Of a stretch of DNA of 64,000 nt, positions 45,791-56,200 are shown piece by piece. Under the pieces are notes generated by a model. The model searched no databases. It saw only the letters and a list, made by a program, of their open reading frames with translations, and was not told the origin of the DNA. The position numbers and the translations under genes were made by a program. Within the stretch, counting starts at the first letter, position 1. Each line of letters begins with the position of its first letter. The stretch is from Cryptomeria japonica (Eukaryota > Streptophyta > Pinopsida > Cupressales > Cupressaceae): NCBI RefSeq assembly GCF_030272615.1, contig NC_081409.1, positions 912,292,340-912,356,339 of the forward strand, given 5' to 3'.

Positions 45791-47330
45791 AAAAAACATC
45801 GGAAAACCATCAAAAATCACACAAAAACATGGCAACACCTTGTACATATTTATCCGATTAGATACAAAATAAACATTGACAACTACTCACACACTGACCA
45901 CTTATCAATCAAACCAAAACAATCGACATCAACAATCCAACCTGTCTTTAAAACAAGGATGCATCCTTCCTTATCAAAACAAAGACAAGATGACATTTTC
46001 TTTGACAAGAAAATTATGTTAAGCTATCAAATGCTTGGTTGATTCGTGAGTAATTCATTTGTTTATCTGTATCAGGATCTTTCAGCATTGTTTTGTATCA
46101 TTTGCGCATTATTTCCGATGAAGTTCTGGGGCATGTACTAATGGTGTCTACGTGGGAAGTTCACTAAGCTACATGATCTTATGCCAAATACAGTCATAAA
46201 TCACTACGGCTTGCTGACTACAGCATATACCTCGACCATATGAGCATGAACCATTACCAAGGATCCATATTCTTTATTCTTTATGTATATACTGTTTGTT
46301 TGCAGGTATAATGCTCTCCCTTTGGTTCCTCCTACCTCATCCAAACTGGATAAAGGTGTTATCTCTTAGTACGGTATGCACTTGTCTCAGGATATGATCA
46401 GCCTAAGATCAAGGAGGACGATCCAAGTCATGCATGAACGGAGATAATCCTTGTCTGTTCCGCAAGCAATACTCTGGTCGACTTGACCCTTATATCAAGT
46501 CGTTTGTATTGACTTGCTATATTAAAATCCATGAAAGAAATACTCAGGTCATCTTGAATCATTGTGTCAAGCTGCTTGTATTCTCTTCCAACATTTTAAA
46601 GCTCAATGATGAAAATAGAGCACTATGGATCGTTATTTCACCTCATCTATTTATACATTTGCATTCCGTTGCATATCACCCATCCATTCATTCATATGTA
46701 GCATTTACATGCAAAAATAACTAAAAGCTTGTCTTGGATACAAATCACGACCGAGTACTCTGATACATCATTAATGCATCATGCAAAGTCTTAAAAACCT
46801 TGCATTCCTCATGGTCATATCATCATTACATTTAGGTGCATCTTGCATTACGACCATTCATGTCATTTTTAAACTTAAACATTGCATATAGTTCATTATT
46901 GACATTAGTTTTCATTAACAAAATCATTTTCATCATTGCATCAATCATAAATAAATAGATTCATTCATGAGATTAACTTGTCTTTGTTTGTTTTAAATCA
47001 TTTACTAAGCATTTCATCCAGTGTAAATTATCCATTATCATGTTATTAAACTTTTCATCATTTATCATTTGCATACATTTCTTTATAGTTAAAAGGTGCA
47101 TTCATTCATTACTAAGTATCTTATTATGCTCATCGTAAGCTTCATTCACCTTGCATTCATTATCATTACATTAAGGTGCAGATATTATACCCATTAGTTA
47201 TTGTATCATCCCATTATCATTTGTACTTACAAATATATTTTAAACGCATTTTAGATTCATAAGACCATTTGTTTACAAAACATTGGTTCATACCATTTCA
47301 TATATCCATTTTACGTATGCATTCATTCTA

Positions 47331-47549
47331 CACATTATCATATAAACATTTGTACTTTACATTTTGTTTATCCATCTGCATTCATTTAGGCATCATCATA
47401 TAAACACTTGTACTTTACATTTTGTTTATCCATCTGCGTTCATTTAGGCATCATCATATAAACACTTGTACTTTACATTTTGTTTATCCATCTGCGTTCA
47501 TTTAGGCATCATCATATAAACATTTGTACTTTACATTTTGTTTATCCAT
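47331..47549 (+). repeat. 58-bp tandem repeat, about 3.7 copies
   Basis: GTACTTTACATTTTG recurs at 47352, 47410, 47468 and 47526, exactly 58 bases apart. The middle units are nearly identical, so the expansion is recent relative to the surrounding sequence. Confidence 0.85.
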
Positions 47550-48063
47550 ATTACATTCATCTAACAACACATCTAGATGCATATTTATACATATATATCA
47601 TTCATTCAAAACCATTGCATTGACATCATCACATAAATCATCTTATCATTGCATCGCAATAGGAAACACCATCAAAATCCTGTTCATAAAATCCAGCATA
47701 AGTATATATCATCATGGCATTCCATACATAAAGCATTACATCACAAATCAAATACATCATACACATATAAACCTGCATTCATATGTCAGTATCTCACATC
47801 ATAAATCATCATAAAAACATGCATAAAAGAAACATCTCATCAAATGCATACATGTACACATATCCATCTACGCAAGCAAACATAATCCTGCATAAAAATC
47901 CATACATAATCACATGCATAATCATCACAATATGGGATCTCCTCATATATATCATCTCATATATCAGAGTACAATGAAGTCTACAAAATCGGCTGCCAAG
48001 AGCCATCCAAGATACAGTCCATCAATAGACAAAGATATAATACATATATGCAAAAATGCTCTC

Positions 48064-50178
48064 TCAAATGCCGCTCTGGCCAGATGTTGTACCAGCACCA
48101 CCCCTACCTACTCCACCACTGGTACCCGCACCACCTGATCCATCTCTCCGTGGAGGCCTCATCGAACCCCCACTCCCTCCTGCATCTCCTGATCTATCCC
48201 GCCTCAAAGGACCCATCACTCCCCCACTGCTCTGCATCCTCTGTGATCGCTCTGATCTCGTATGCCGCATCTGGGTATAACTGAGAGCTCGTTGACTGAA
48301 TGGCACAACCTACTCATATAAACCTCGCCAATACTCTATCTCAGCCTGCGCTCGCCCAAACTGCCTCATAACATCCCCTGAAGGCCCCTGTGCTCCTACT
48401 CCAGCTCGGACTCTCTCCTGCAACTCCGCTAATCTCTCCACTGCAGTATCTCTCTCCCGCAGCACCACCGTCAGCTCTGACTCACGTGCAAATAGCTGCA
48501 CATCCCTAGCTGCTACCTTCGCCTCTAATCTCTCTACCCGGGTCTGCAAATAACCTATCATGTGCTCCCACAGATCCCCAGTAGCTCCCTCCCCCATATC
48601 CATGGCTGCTGCACCTGTATCACCCCCAGCACCACCCTCCCCTATACCACCCTCTCCTGCACCTGTAGCCATCGGGATCTCTCTCTCCATCCCCCTCCCA
48701 CTCAGCTGCACTCCTCCCTGCATCAAAGGACCCTGTGATATTTGCAGAGGTAGTCCACCTCTCCCTCTCCGCTGCCTCGGCATCCCCAAACCTCCTCCAC
48801 CTCCTCCACCTCCTCCACCACCTCCTCCTCCTCCTCCTCCTCCTCCTCCTCCACCTCCTCCTCTATCTCCTCCTCCTCCATCTCCTCCTCCTCGACCTCC
48901 TGCTCTCCGTCCTCGTCCTCGTCCCCTCTCATCCTCAAATGCTGGGATCGGCTCAGCTGGGTCTGATATCCGCAGGATCGGGTGTGCCGCCCGATATTGT
49001 GTATACTCTGCTGTAACCCCTGCATCCACGACCCTCGGTCGTAAGTCCCATGGCCTCGCCTGCAGTGTCCGAAACTCTGCCAGTGCCTGATCATATGGTA
49101 GCACTGGACCCCATGCATACCGCTCTCGGATCACTCGTGCATACTCCCCTGATCCACTCGGCAGTCCCTGCTGCCGTCCAAACTGCCTCATCACCCGTCC
49201 CGACACCTGTCTCTCCACATGATACGAGGTCCTCCCAATGAGGAATCAGGTCATGAAGCAATACGGTAGTGCCTCTGCATCATCCTCCCATGGCTCACAC
49301 TCCAAGTATGGCCGCCAAATCACTGCATCTAGGTCATCCAATGCCCGCCGCCACCACTCTAGCTTCCCCAAGTGGGGCTGGCTCATCATACCACTATACA
49401 TAAACATATAGGGCTGGTCCATGGCTCGGAATCTCAGACTCACTGGTCGAGTCACTGGTAAGTGCTCCCATGCCCACACATGCAGCAGCGTCATGCCTAC
49501 TGCAAGCGAACCTCTCCCCCTGTACACTACCTCGTGTAGCTCCTGATACATGTGCGCTAACACGCACGGCCCCCAGGCATATCGGGTCCCCTCAGTCACC
49601 ATCATCTCTATAACCTGTCCCCATCCCACCGCCAATCCATGTGACCGCCTGTCGGGACACAGAAGTCCTCCGACGATCCCTGACAATACTGCTGGAAGGG
49701 GCTCATATAGTGCCGCTATATCCTCCCATGCGATCGAGCCATCATCAATATATACGTCCTCATCAAAAATCCTCTGGCAAGACACCGTCCCCCAAGATCG
49801 ATCATATGTCACCAGCTGCCCCCGAATCGGAATCCGAAGGATACGCCACACGTCCTCTAAAGTCACTGTCATCTCGCCCTGGGCCAGATGGAACGTGCAC
49901 GTCTCATTGTGCCATCGCTCTGCCAATGCTGTGATCAGGCCGTGATTCATCCGAATCACGGGCATATGCATCACCTCGTAGAGGCCAGTAGCCGCAATAC
50001 AATCAATCTCTATCTGCGTCAATCGATCCCGCAATCCCTGTGTCGCGGGGTGGCGCTCGCGTAACTGTAACACGCACAGATCCTCCTGCACATAGACATT
50101 CATCCAACCACCATCAGTTGTTTTGTTATCAAACTTTCTTAAGTTTAAACCTAGACTATCATCAGATACTTTGATCAA
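48064..50178 (-). pseudogene. Antisense plant mobile domain (PMD) protein
   Basis: One minus-strand frame from ATG 50178 to the stop at 48064, 705 codons counting stops, interrupted in frame by TGA (49246-49248) and TAG (48310-48312). The first third is a PMD: LITALAERWHNETCTFHLAQ, GEMTVTLEDVWRILRIPIRG, then VSGRVMRQFGRQQGLP just past the TGA. The rest is an Arg/Gly-rich segment with a long poly-Gly run, a heptad-like coiled coil (VERLEAKVAARDVQLFARES), and an Arg/Gly/Ser-rich tail. PMD is shared by the silencing-linked MAIN/MAIL proteins and by TE-encoded relatives; Tat elements with antisense extra ORFs have been described. Role in this element unknown. Both stops can be explained by C to T changes on the coding strand. 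Confidence 0.85.
48788..48905. repeat. CCT/CCA trinucleotide run (poly-Gly coding on the minus strand)
   Basis: About 40 near-perfect CCT or CCA triplets inside the PMD frame, encoding Gly on the minus strand; a likely hotspot for length change. Confidence 0.9.
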
Positions 50179-50369
50179 GTATCTTCGGGTCTCAACAGGT
50201 AAGCAATCATGGCCGCTTAGACTTCAACAGGCATTTATCCTAACAAATGACCTAAGTCTCATCGGGCTGCTATGGTTCAAAACAACTCCCACTTCACCTC
50301 ACCATCCATCAATCGTTAGGCATCAGGAGATTTATTTTGTCCAAAACTGGGGCATCTCGTTATCCTAAG

Positions 50370-50690
50370 GCAAAAGCGCTATTTTATCTACAATAGCGCT
50401 AGTTCCACACAATAGCGCTACAACAAAATCAATAGCGCTCAAACCACTCTGCAATAGCGCTAAAAAAACCAAAAGCGCTAAATCCACTATGCAATAGCGC
50501 TATTACTAGTCAATAGCGCTCAATTAACCCTACGAAAGCGCTAATTTGTTAAAAACGCTAAAACTTGCCTACAAAAGCTCTAATTAATAGCAAAAGCGCT
50601 TAAACTAGCTTACAAAAGCGCTATTGCGGCACAATAGCGCTACTTCATGGAGCAAAAGCGCTAAAAACATAGTTCCAGCGCTCTTGCTCC
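50370..50690 (-). repeat. AGCGCTATTG motif array, antisense orientation
   Basis: About 13 exact AGCGCT hexamers in 320 bp, mostly as CAATAGCGCT or CAAAAGCGCT on the plus strand, that is AGCGCTATTG or AGCGCTTTTG on the minus strand, spaced about 19-22 bases. It lies upstream of the PMD start, oriented with that gene. Confidence 0.85.
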
Positions 50691-50886
50691 GACTTAACTT
50701 GGACTCAGCTAAAAACATATTAAAAATGCATGAAAAAAAAGTTTTCGAATTTGCGTACCGCTGGTCCATAGTCGGCTGGACGCTGGAATCGTCGCACTCG
50801 CTCAAATCGGTGCTCGGTGATCGGAAACGGCATCGTAGCTCCTCCTTGCTCCTCCAAATGTCACTGTCAGAGCTCAAGTTTTCCAC
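50605..50886 (-). other. Possible upstream exon or leader ORF of the antisense gene
   Basis: 93-codon minus-strand frame. Its first half (50886-50758) has ordinary composition (SSDSDIWRSKEELRCRFRSP); its second half runs into the AGCGCT array. It sits about 45 bases downstream of a minus-strand TATA-like element. A GT dinucleotide follows TGGACCAGCG near 50757, but I could not find a 3' splice site keeping the PMD frame, so this is speculative. Confidence 0.25.
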
Positions 50887-50929
50887 TGGTCGCGGTCACA
50901 AATGATCCTATTTTCACCCCTTTCACCCC

Positions 50930-50936
50930 ATTTATA
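50930..50936 (-). promoter_or_regulatory. Candidate TATA box for the antisense gene
   Basis: Minus strand GGGGTATAAATGGGG in a locally GC-rich stretch (50890-51010), 750 bases upstream of the PMD ATG with the AGCGCT array between. Confidence 0.5.
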
Positions 50937-51233
50937 CCCCCCGCTGTCACCGTAACTTCGCCCTGTTCATCGCCGTGGTCCCCGTGAACTTCCCGAGCCT
51001 CCCATTTCTCCTAGTTTCCCCCGATTTCTTCTATTTTTCACCCGTATGCCTAACTTCTTCTCTTCTACCACCCTGCCAATTTTCATTCTTTTTTGAGAGA
51101 TCGCCCGATTTTTTCAAAAATTTTCGGCCCATCTCTCGAGGGGGCATACCACCCATTAAATTAACATTTTATGGGGCATTTCTTCGCACCAGTTTTTCTT
51201 TCTTTGAAACGATGCGATAAACTGCACCGTCTC

Positions 51234-51246
51234 AAAGAGGGGCAAA
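51234..51246 (+). promoter_or_regulatory. Polypurine tract
   Basis: AAAGAGGGGCAAA directly abuts the 3' LTR start; expected primer for plus-strand synthesis. Confidence 0.8.
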
Positions 51247-52676
51247 TGTAGTCACATAAATCTGTCCATTTTAATTAAATGAATATTTCGTATTTATTTG
51301 ATTAAAAATCCACTAACCATCAATTAATTAAATTAATATTTAATTAATTCATCCCCAAACATTCTTCTATTAATTAAATAAATTATTCAATTTATTTTAA
51401 TTAATTCATTAAATCCAATTCAAATCAATTAAATAAATAAAATCAATTTATTTAATTAAATCCCCTTTTCCTCTTTTAAATAAATTAACATTTATTTAAA
51501 TCATTTTAAAACCCCCCCACTTGCATTTTCCTACAAATGCAACTTGCACACATTTTGAAATAAATGAATTTTTATTTTAATAAAATCCTATTTTCCCTCA
51601 CCCACCAAATCCACTTGCAAAATCTAATCCCCTTCTAGATTCTTCTAACCCCCTTCCTAATTAGCCTAATCCATCCCCTAAATATTGTCACATTCCTAAG
51701 CAAAATGGAGTCACTTCTCAAATGACCCAAAGTCTTGGATAACCATTGAAGGTTTTCAACCTTCAACCACCAAAAACCCCAAAGTCTTTGAAAACCATTA
51801 AAGGCTTCCAACTTTCAACCACTTAATCCCCAAAGTCTCCAATAACCATTAATGGTTAACTCAAACCCTCCCACATGGTTAAAACATTTGTTTTGACTCA
51901 ACCTCTACCTAACCCAAGGGTCTCATCAAGCCTTCAATGCTTTGACCATGATTATCTCTTAATCATTTGCACAAAGGTTTATCCTTGGATTAATTCCTAA
52001 TTCAGTGGGTAATCCTAACTTAGGCTTGACTCTTAGCCTTTAGATAACCATGAGGTCTTCTCAGGCCTTTAATGCCTCCAACCTCTTCTTTCAACCCAAC
52101 CCTATGTTGACACTTGTCACCATTTCATTGGTGCAAATTGTGCACATGGATCCCCAACTTTCAAGCTTGACCCTTGATTAAACCTTTCAATCCTGGCCAT
52201 CCATTGCTCCATTTTTCCTATAAATAGAGCCCATTCCTTCATAATCCAGATCCTGAAAACTTGTAAGCATTTAGACTATAGCCATTTTAGAGAGCATTTA
52301 GCATAGCATAACTAAATCTTATCTTTTTGGTAAAATCAATCATTTTAGCATTAAAAATAGCTTTTCATTTCATGTTTGGAGCTATTCTACAAATCTCAAT
52401 CCTCCATAAGCATCCATAGTGCAAAAAGCTGCTGAGAGCTACACTATTTTGGAACTTGGAGAGGAGAGGAACAAGGGAGAAAGGAGCTAATATCATGTTA
52501 AGAGATAGTTGGAGATATCTCATTGTCTTACTTCTTTAGTTAGATTCATTAGCATATTTTTAGTGTCTCCTTTGGAATGCCTTCATAGATTAGTTTTTGA
52601 TTGACTAACTCTAACGTCTTGTGTGTTTTGTGTTGTTTGATCTTAAGCTAACATTGTGCCATTTAGGAGGGCATCA
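51247..52676 (+). repeat. 3' LTR, 1430 bp
   Basis: Same length and, apart from two G/A differences, same sequence as the 5' LTR. TATA box copy at 52219-52226. Confidence 0.95.
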
Positions 52677-52681
52677 ATACC

Positions 52682-54194
52682 ATTTAAATATATGATTATT
52701 GCATTCAACTATAGTTGCAAAATAGCTATAAAAGGTTTAGGAGATAGAATGATGCATTCACAATGAAATTGGTAAGAGAAAAGTTAGGAGATTTGGGTTT
52801 AAGGATTTCTCATGAATCTATCCAACTAATTTGTACATATGATAGTAACTTTATCCGATTTCAAAGGTTCACCTACATTAGGGTAGGAGGTTTTGATGGT
52901 TTATGATACAAGTTGCCTAAATATGCCAAGGACAAATTTGTAATTATAGAGATATGTAGATAGGTAGATAAAGTGAATAAGAAATGCTAACAGAGAAAGA
53001 AGGTAGGCATCCAATTCCCAATTGGCATTGGTTGATATTATTGTAAGTCACAATTTGATGCTCTTATCATTGAGAGGGATTTGCTTAAGTATACTATGCA
53101 ATTGTAAGAAATGATATTACCTTTGATTGTAAATTTTTTGTAAGGAATAATTCACAACTAGGCGCCAACTTCCATCATATTCCATGGCTAGAGGACTCTT
53201 GGAAGATTGGGCAAATGAATATGAAATAAGAAGAAGAATTTGGATGAGAATGATATTAAGACAAATTGTGACATTAAAAATCATCTAGGACATCTCAAGA
53301 GAAGACGATGATGAATCTAACCTAATGGACCCAATTTCCATTAATTTTGTCCAAATGCAGCCAATAATACAACAAATTCCAATGTGTCAAATAAATTAAG
53401 GACATTAGGATTAGAAAAATAGTGGTATTAAAGAGAACTCAAGAGTGGCTAGCCAAGAAGAGGGAAGAGACATCAAACGTACAATGATAAGGATCATATG
53501 ATACTACATGGTAGTGTGATAGGGGCCAAACTAAAAATGCCTCTACATTAGGCATATCTCTCCTAGTTGCTCAATAAATGGTTTCACTTGGTAGAGGGAG
53601 TGATGGTGAAGTGCCTCTAGAGAAGAGAATTTCTAACGTAACTTGTGGAGATGCCCCTACAGAGGATAAGGAAATAGAGAAATAAAAGGAGAAAGAAAAA
53701 GAAGTGATTGAAGAAGAAGTTGTAGATCATTCATCTGAGTCACAAGAAGGTGAGTTTATTCCCCTTGCTTTCCCTGACCCCCCACCAAACATGCCACTAA
53801 GGTCACCACCTAGAGTTGGTCCCACTCCTCCTAAACATAGAGTTACCAAGACAACCTTTCCTTCAGAGAGCTTTACACTTTTGTTTCCCCTTGCTCAAAG
53901 TCAATAGAAAAACCAATGGCAACCCTTTCCTCTCCCTCATGGCTTTTAGCTAAGAGACCCTTTCAAAGAAAAGGAAGGTAGTCCAAGTGAACTTACAAGA
54001 TAAGGATGTTGTGGTACAATTGTTGCAGAGAACTCCTAAAGAGAAAAATATGAAAATTGCATCTAGGCTAATGGAGGGTAGTAGAATCTTGTGTGTTGAA
54101 GTGGTCCATCCCTTTGCATAAAAGGATCCAAGCCAAGATATTCCTATTGACTATAATGTCACTAAGATCAACTTGGGACCTTCTAGTAGGGTGG
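52682..54194 (+). pseudogene. Unrecognised decayed coding sequence, part 1
   Basis: Plus-strand protein-like pieces broken by stops: MARGLLEDWANEYEIRRRIW near 53180, a Pro-rich stretch (FPDPPPNMPLRSPPRVGPTP) in the open piece 53704-53907, and KIASRLMEGSRILCVEVVHP near 54055. Composition (acidic then Pro-rich) resembles Gag-like proteins, but no diagnostic motif is present. Confidence 0.35.
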
Positions 54195-54216
54195 TGTATC
54201 AAAGGAAAATTACTCA

Positions 54217-55248
54217 TGTTTAATTAGAATAAATGAATAAACCACCAATATTCAATTTTAATTAAGCAATTTTGTAAATGACAATAGAATAGAATCAAAA
54301 CCCCCTTGTTGATTCAAAACAAAGCTTCTATTGCTCTTATGCATCATTGTTTTGCGTGCTCAGTGTTGTGTTGGGATTCCTACATAAAGATGATTCAATA
54401 ATTTTAAATATTGTGGTTATTGAAATTGGGAGATGGATGCTCAATTTATAGATTCTAGAAGGAGATATTGAATTGTCAAGGTGCATATGAGAATAGAATT
54501 GATCAATGGCTTAGAGGACTGCTTGAGACAAAATTGATTAAGAGATAAACTCATTTGATTGATGAGTTAACTAGGTTGATTGATCTGATGACTGAATAGA
54601 TTGATCAATGAACTGAGTTAATTGAAGTGATAACTGAATTGATTGATTTGTTCCAAAAAACTGATGGAGAGTTAGAAAAAGGTGATCGAGGAGTTAACTG
54701 TGGAGATGACTAAATTGATTGGGAAGTTGACTGAATAGATTGATTAGTCAGACTGAAAGTCAATGTCACTTAGAAAATCAACATGTGCTAAAGGAATTTG
54801 ATTTGAAATTGCATTTGATTTTCATTTTATTTAAATTTGGATTTTCTAAAATATGAAATGAAATGCAAATTTATTGAAATTAGATGAAATTGGAATTTGG
54901 GAAATTTTTGAATTAATAAAGAATGAATTGGTTAATTAAATAATTTAGAATAATTATTTAATTACTACGAACTTGGAAATTTAATATAATTAAATAATTA
55001 AGTTTATTTAATTAAAGGTGTTAATTTGAAATTAATTAAATAATAAATATTTAATTAATTATAAAATAAGGTTAAATGATTAAATGGTTGGAGAGAGAAA
55101 TTGAATAATTAGAATAAGATTAAAATGTGATGATTAAATTACTTTAGAAGAATAATAATTAGATTAATCAAATAATTAAAGAATTATTTAACTAATAAAG
55201 ACAAATAACTAGTACATATTAACGATGAAACATTTGTAGGTGTCTACA
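54217..55248 (-). repeat. Degenerate gypsy-type LTR nested in part 1/part 2
   Basis: The right edge GTAGGTGTCTACA (55236-55248) equals that of the LTR at 6998. AT-rich AATTAAATAATT blocks (54900-55200) resemble those LTRs. Coding-like sequence resumes just after it. The left edge (54195-54217) is uncertain, and I found no convincing target duplication. Confidence 0.45.
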
Positions 55249-56200
55249 AGTGAAAATGTACATAACTTCTAAGATACACTTTCAAAACTAAAAGAGAAGA
55301 AAACTAAAGATAAACTAAAGCAGCTAGTATAGGTTCTGACCCTATGCTTGAAATATTTATTTGATCCATCTCCTCAAACCATAAGCCAAGCAAGACTCTC
55401 ATTTGAATCAAGCTTGATTGTTGGTAAGGAAATAGTTGGAAAAGTGCAAAATTATAAATCATATGGAAAAGTCATTGAGGAATAGGTAGAGGATATCGCG
55501 ATCAAAGGGGCTATATTTATCCAAGGCACAAGGAAGATCAATGATGACACTAAGCCCAAGAAGAAGGCCACTGATGTAGAGAATACAAACACCAAGCATG
55601 AGAATCCTTATGGAAAAAGAAGATAATGAACTAAAGGAGATCATTGACCTTATAATGGATAAGGTAGTGGAAAAACAAAATCTCCCAAGTGTTGATGACA
55701 TAAGGTGTATAATGTGGAGAAAGGACATAGAATGTAGAGCCACGCTTCTAAAGAAAAACACCATAGAGCAAAGAAAATTACTAAAAAAATGCAATTAGAT
55801 GAAGTATGATTTTGGAAGGAGCTCTCTAACATAAGCGTCCACCTACAAAAGAAAGATAATTCAGGAGAGGGAATAATATGGGAATTGAATAATGAATTTA
55901 AGAGAGAAATTAAGGAGTTATTAAGTGAACAATCAGTTTGCATGGAGAACATGAGAAAAGTGCCAATTATTGATTCTAGTCTAGTACAATATGAAAATCA
56001 TCCAATAACCTTTATAGCCAAGTTGGATAGAATCAGGGGAAATAAGACGCTTTGTAAGTTGGGAACTAAGAATGTCATAATTCCCTAACATTTTGAGATG
56101 CTACCTGTAACCCAGGTGCTCAAAGATTACAAGACCAAGTGTGCAATTGAGTTAGCACATGGTGGTGTCAATACAGACCAACGTTACGTGTTACCTTAAC
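55249..56200 (+). pseudogene. Unrecognised decayed coding sequence, part 2
   Basis: Plus-strand pieces: YLFDPSPQTISQARLSFESS near 55355, SYGKVIEE, AIKGAIFIQGTRKI, then open pieces 55598-55798 and 55885-56088 (Lys/Glu-rich; VPIIDSSLVQYENHPITFIA). Likely the same former gene as part 1. Family not recognised. Confidence 0.35.

Larger units (their letters stand above)
45259..48063. other. Non-coding region between pol and the antisense gene
   Basis: 2.8 kb. Contains CAAAAACATTCAAAAATG-type tandem copies (45285-45790), long stretches rich in CATT and CATCAT words (46800-47950), and a 58-bp tandem array (47331-47549). Short open frames here are low complexity. Confidence 0.6.
33826..52676 (+). mobile_element. 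Young Ty3/gypsy Tat-lineage element with antisense PMD gene, 18.85 kb
   Basis: Order: 5' LTR, tRNA-complementary primer site, 2.7-kb leader with AGCGCTATTG array, gag-pro-RT-RNaseH-aRNaseH-integrase in one broken frame, a 2.8-kb repeat-rich non-coding part, PMD gene on the opposite strand, a second AGCGCTATTG array in opposite orientation, polypurine tract, 3' LTR. Dual RNase H with an archaeal-type domain before integrase defines the Tat lineage. Flanks are ATACT (33821-33825) and ATACC (52677-52681), a 5-bp duplication with one mismatch. Seven stops and one frameshift across its two genes mean it cannot mobilise itself. Confidence 0.95.

Noticed and set aside
47524-48138. His/Ser/Ile-rich open frames
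   Set aside because: Translations of CATCAT/CATT low-complexity sequence.
48560-49090. Plus-strand 176-codon Pro-rich and 93-codon Leu-rich open frames
   Set aside because: Shadows of the minus-strand poly-Gly tract of the PMD gene; composition is dictated by the CCT run.
49050-49945. Plus-strand open frames opposite the PMD gene
   Set aside because: No domain resemblance; PMD motifs are on the minus strand.
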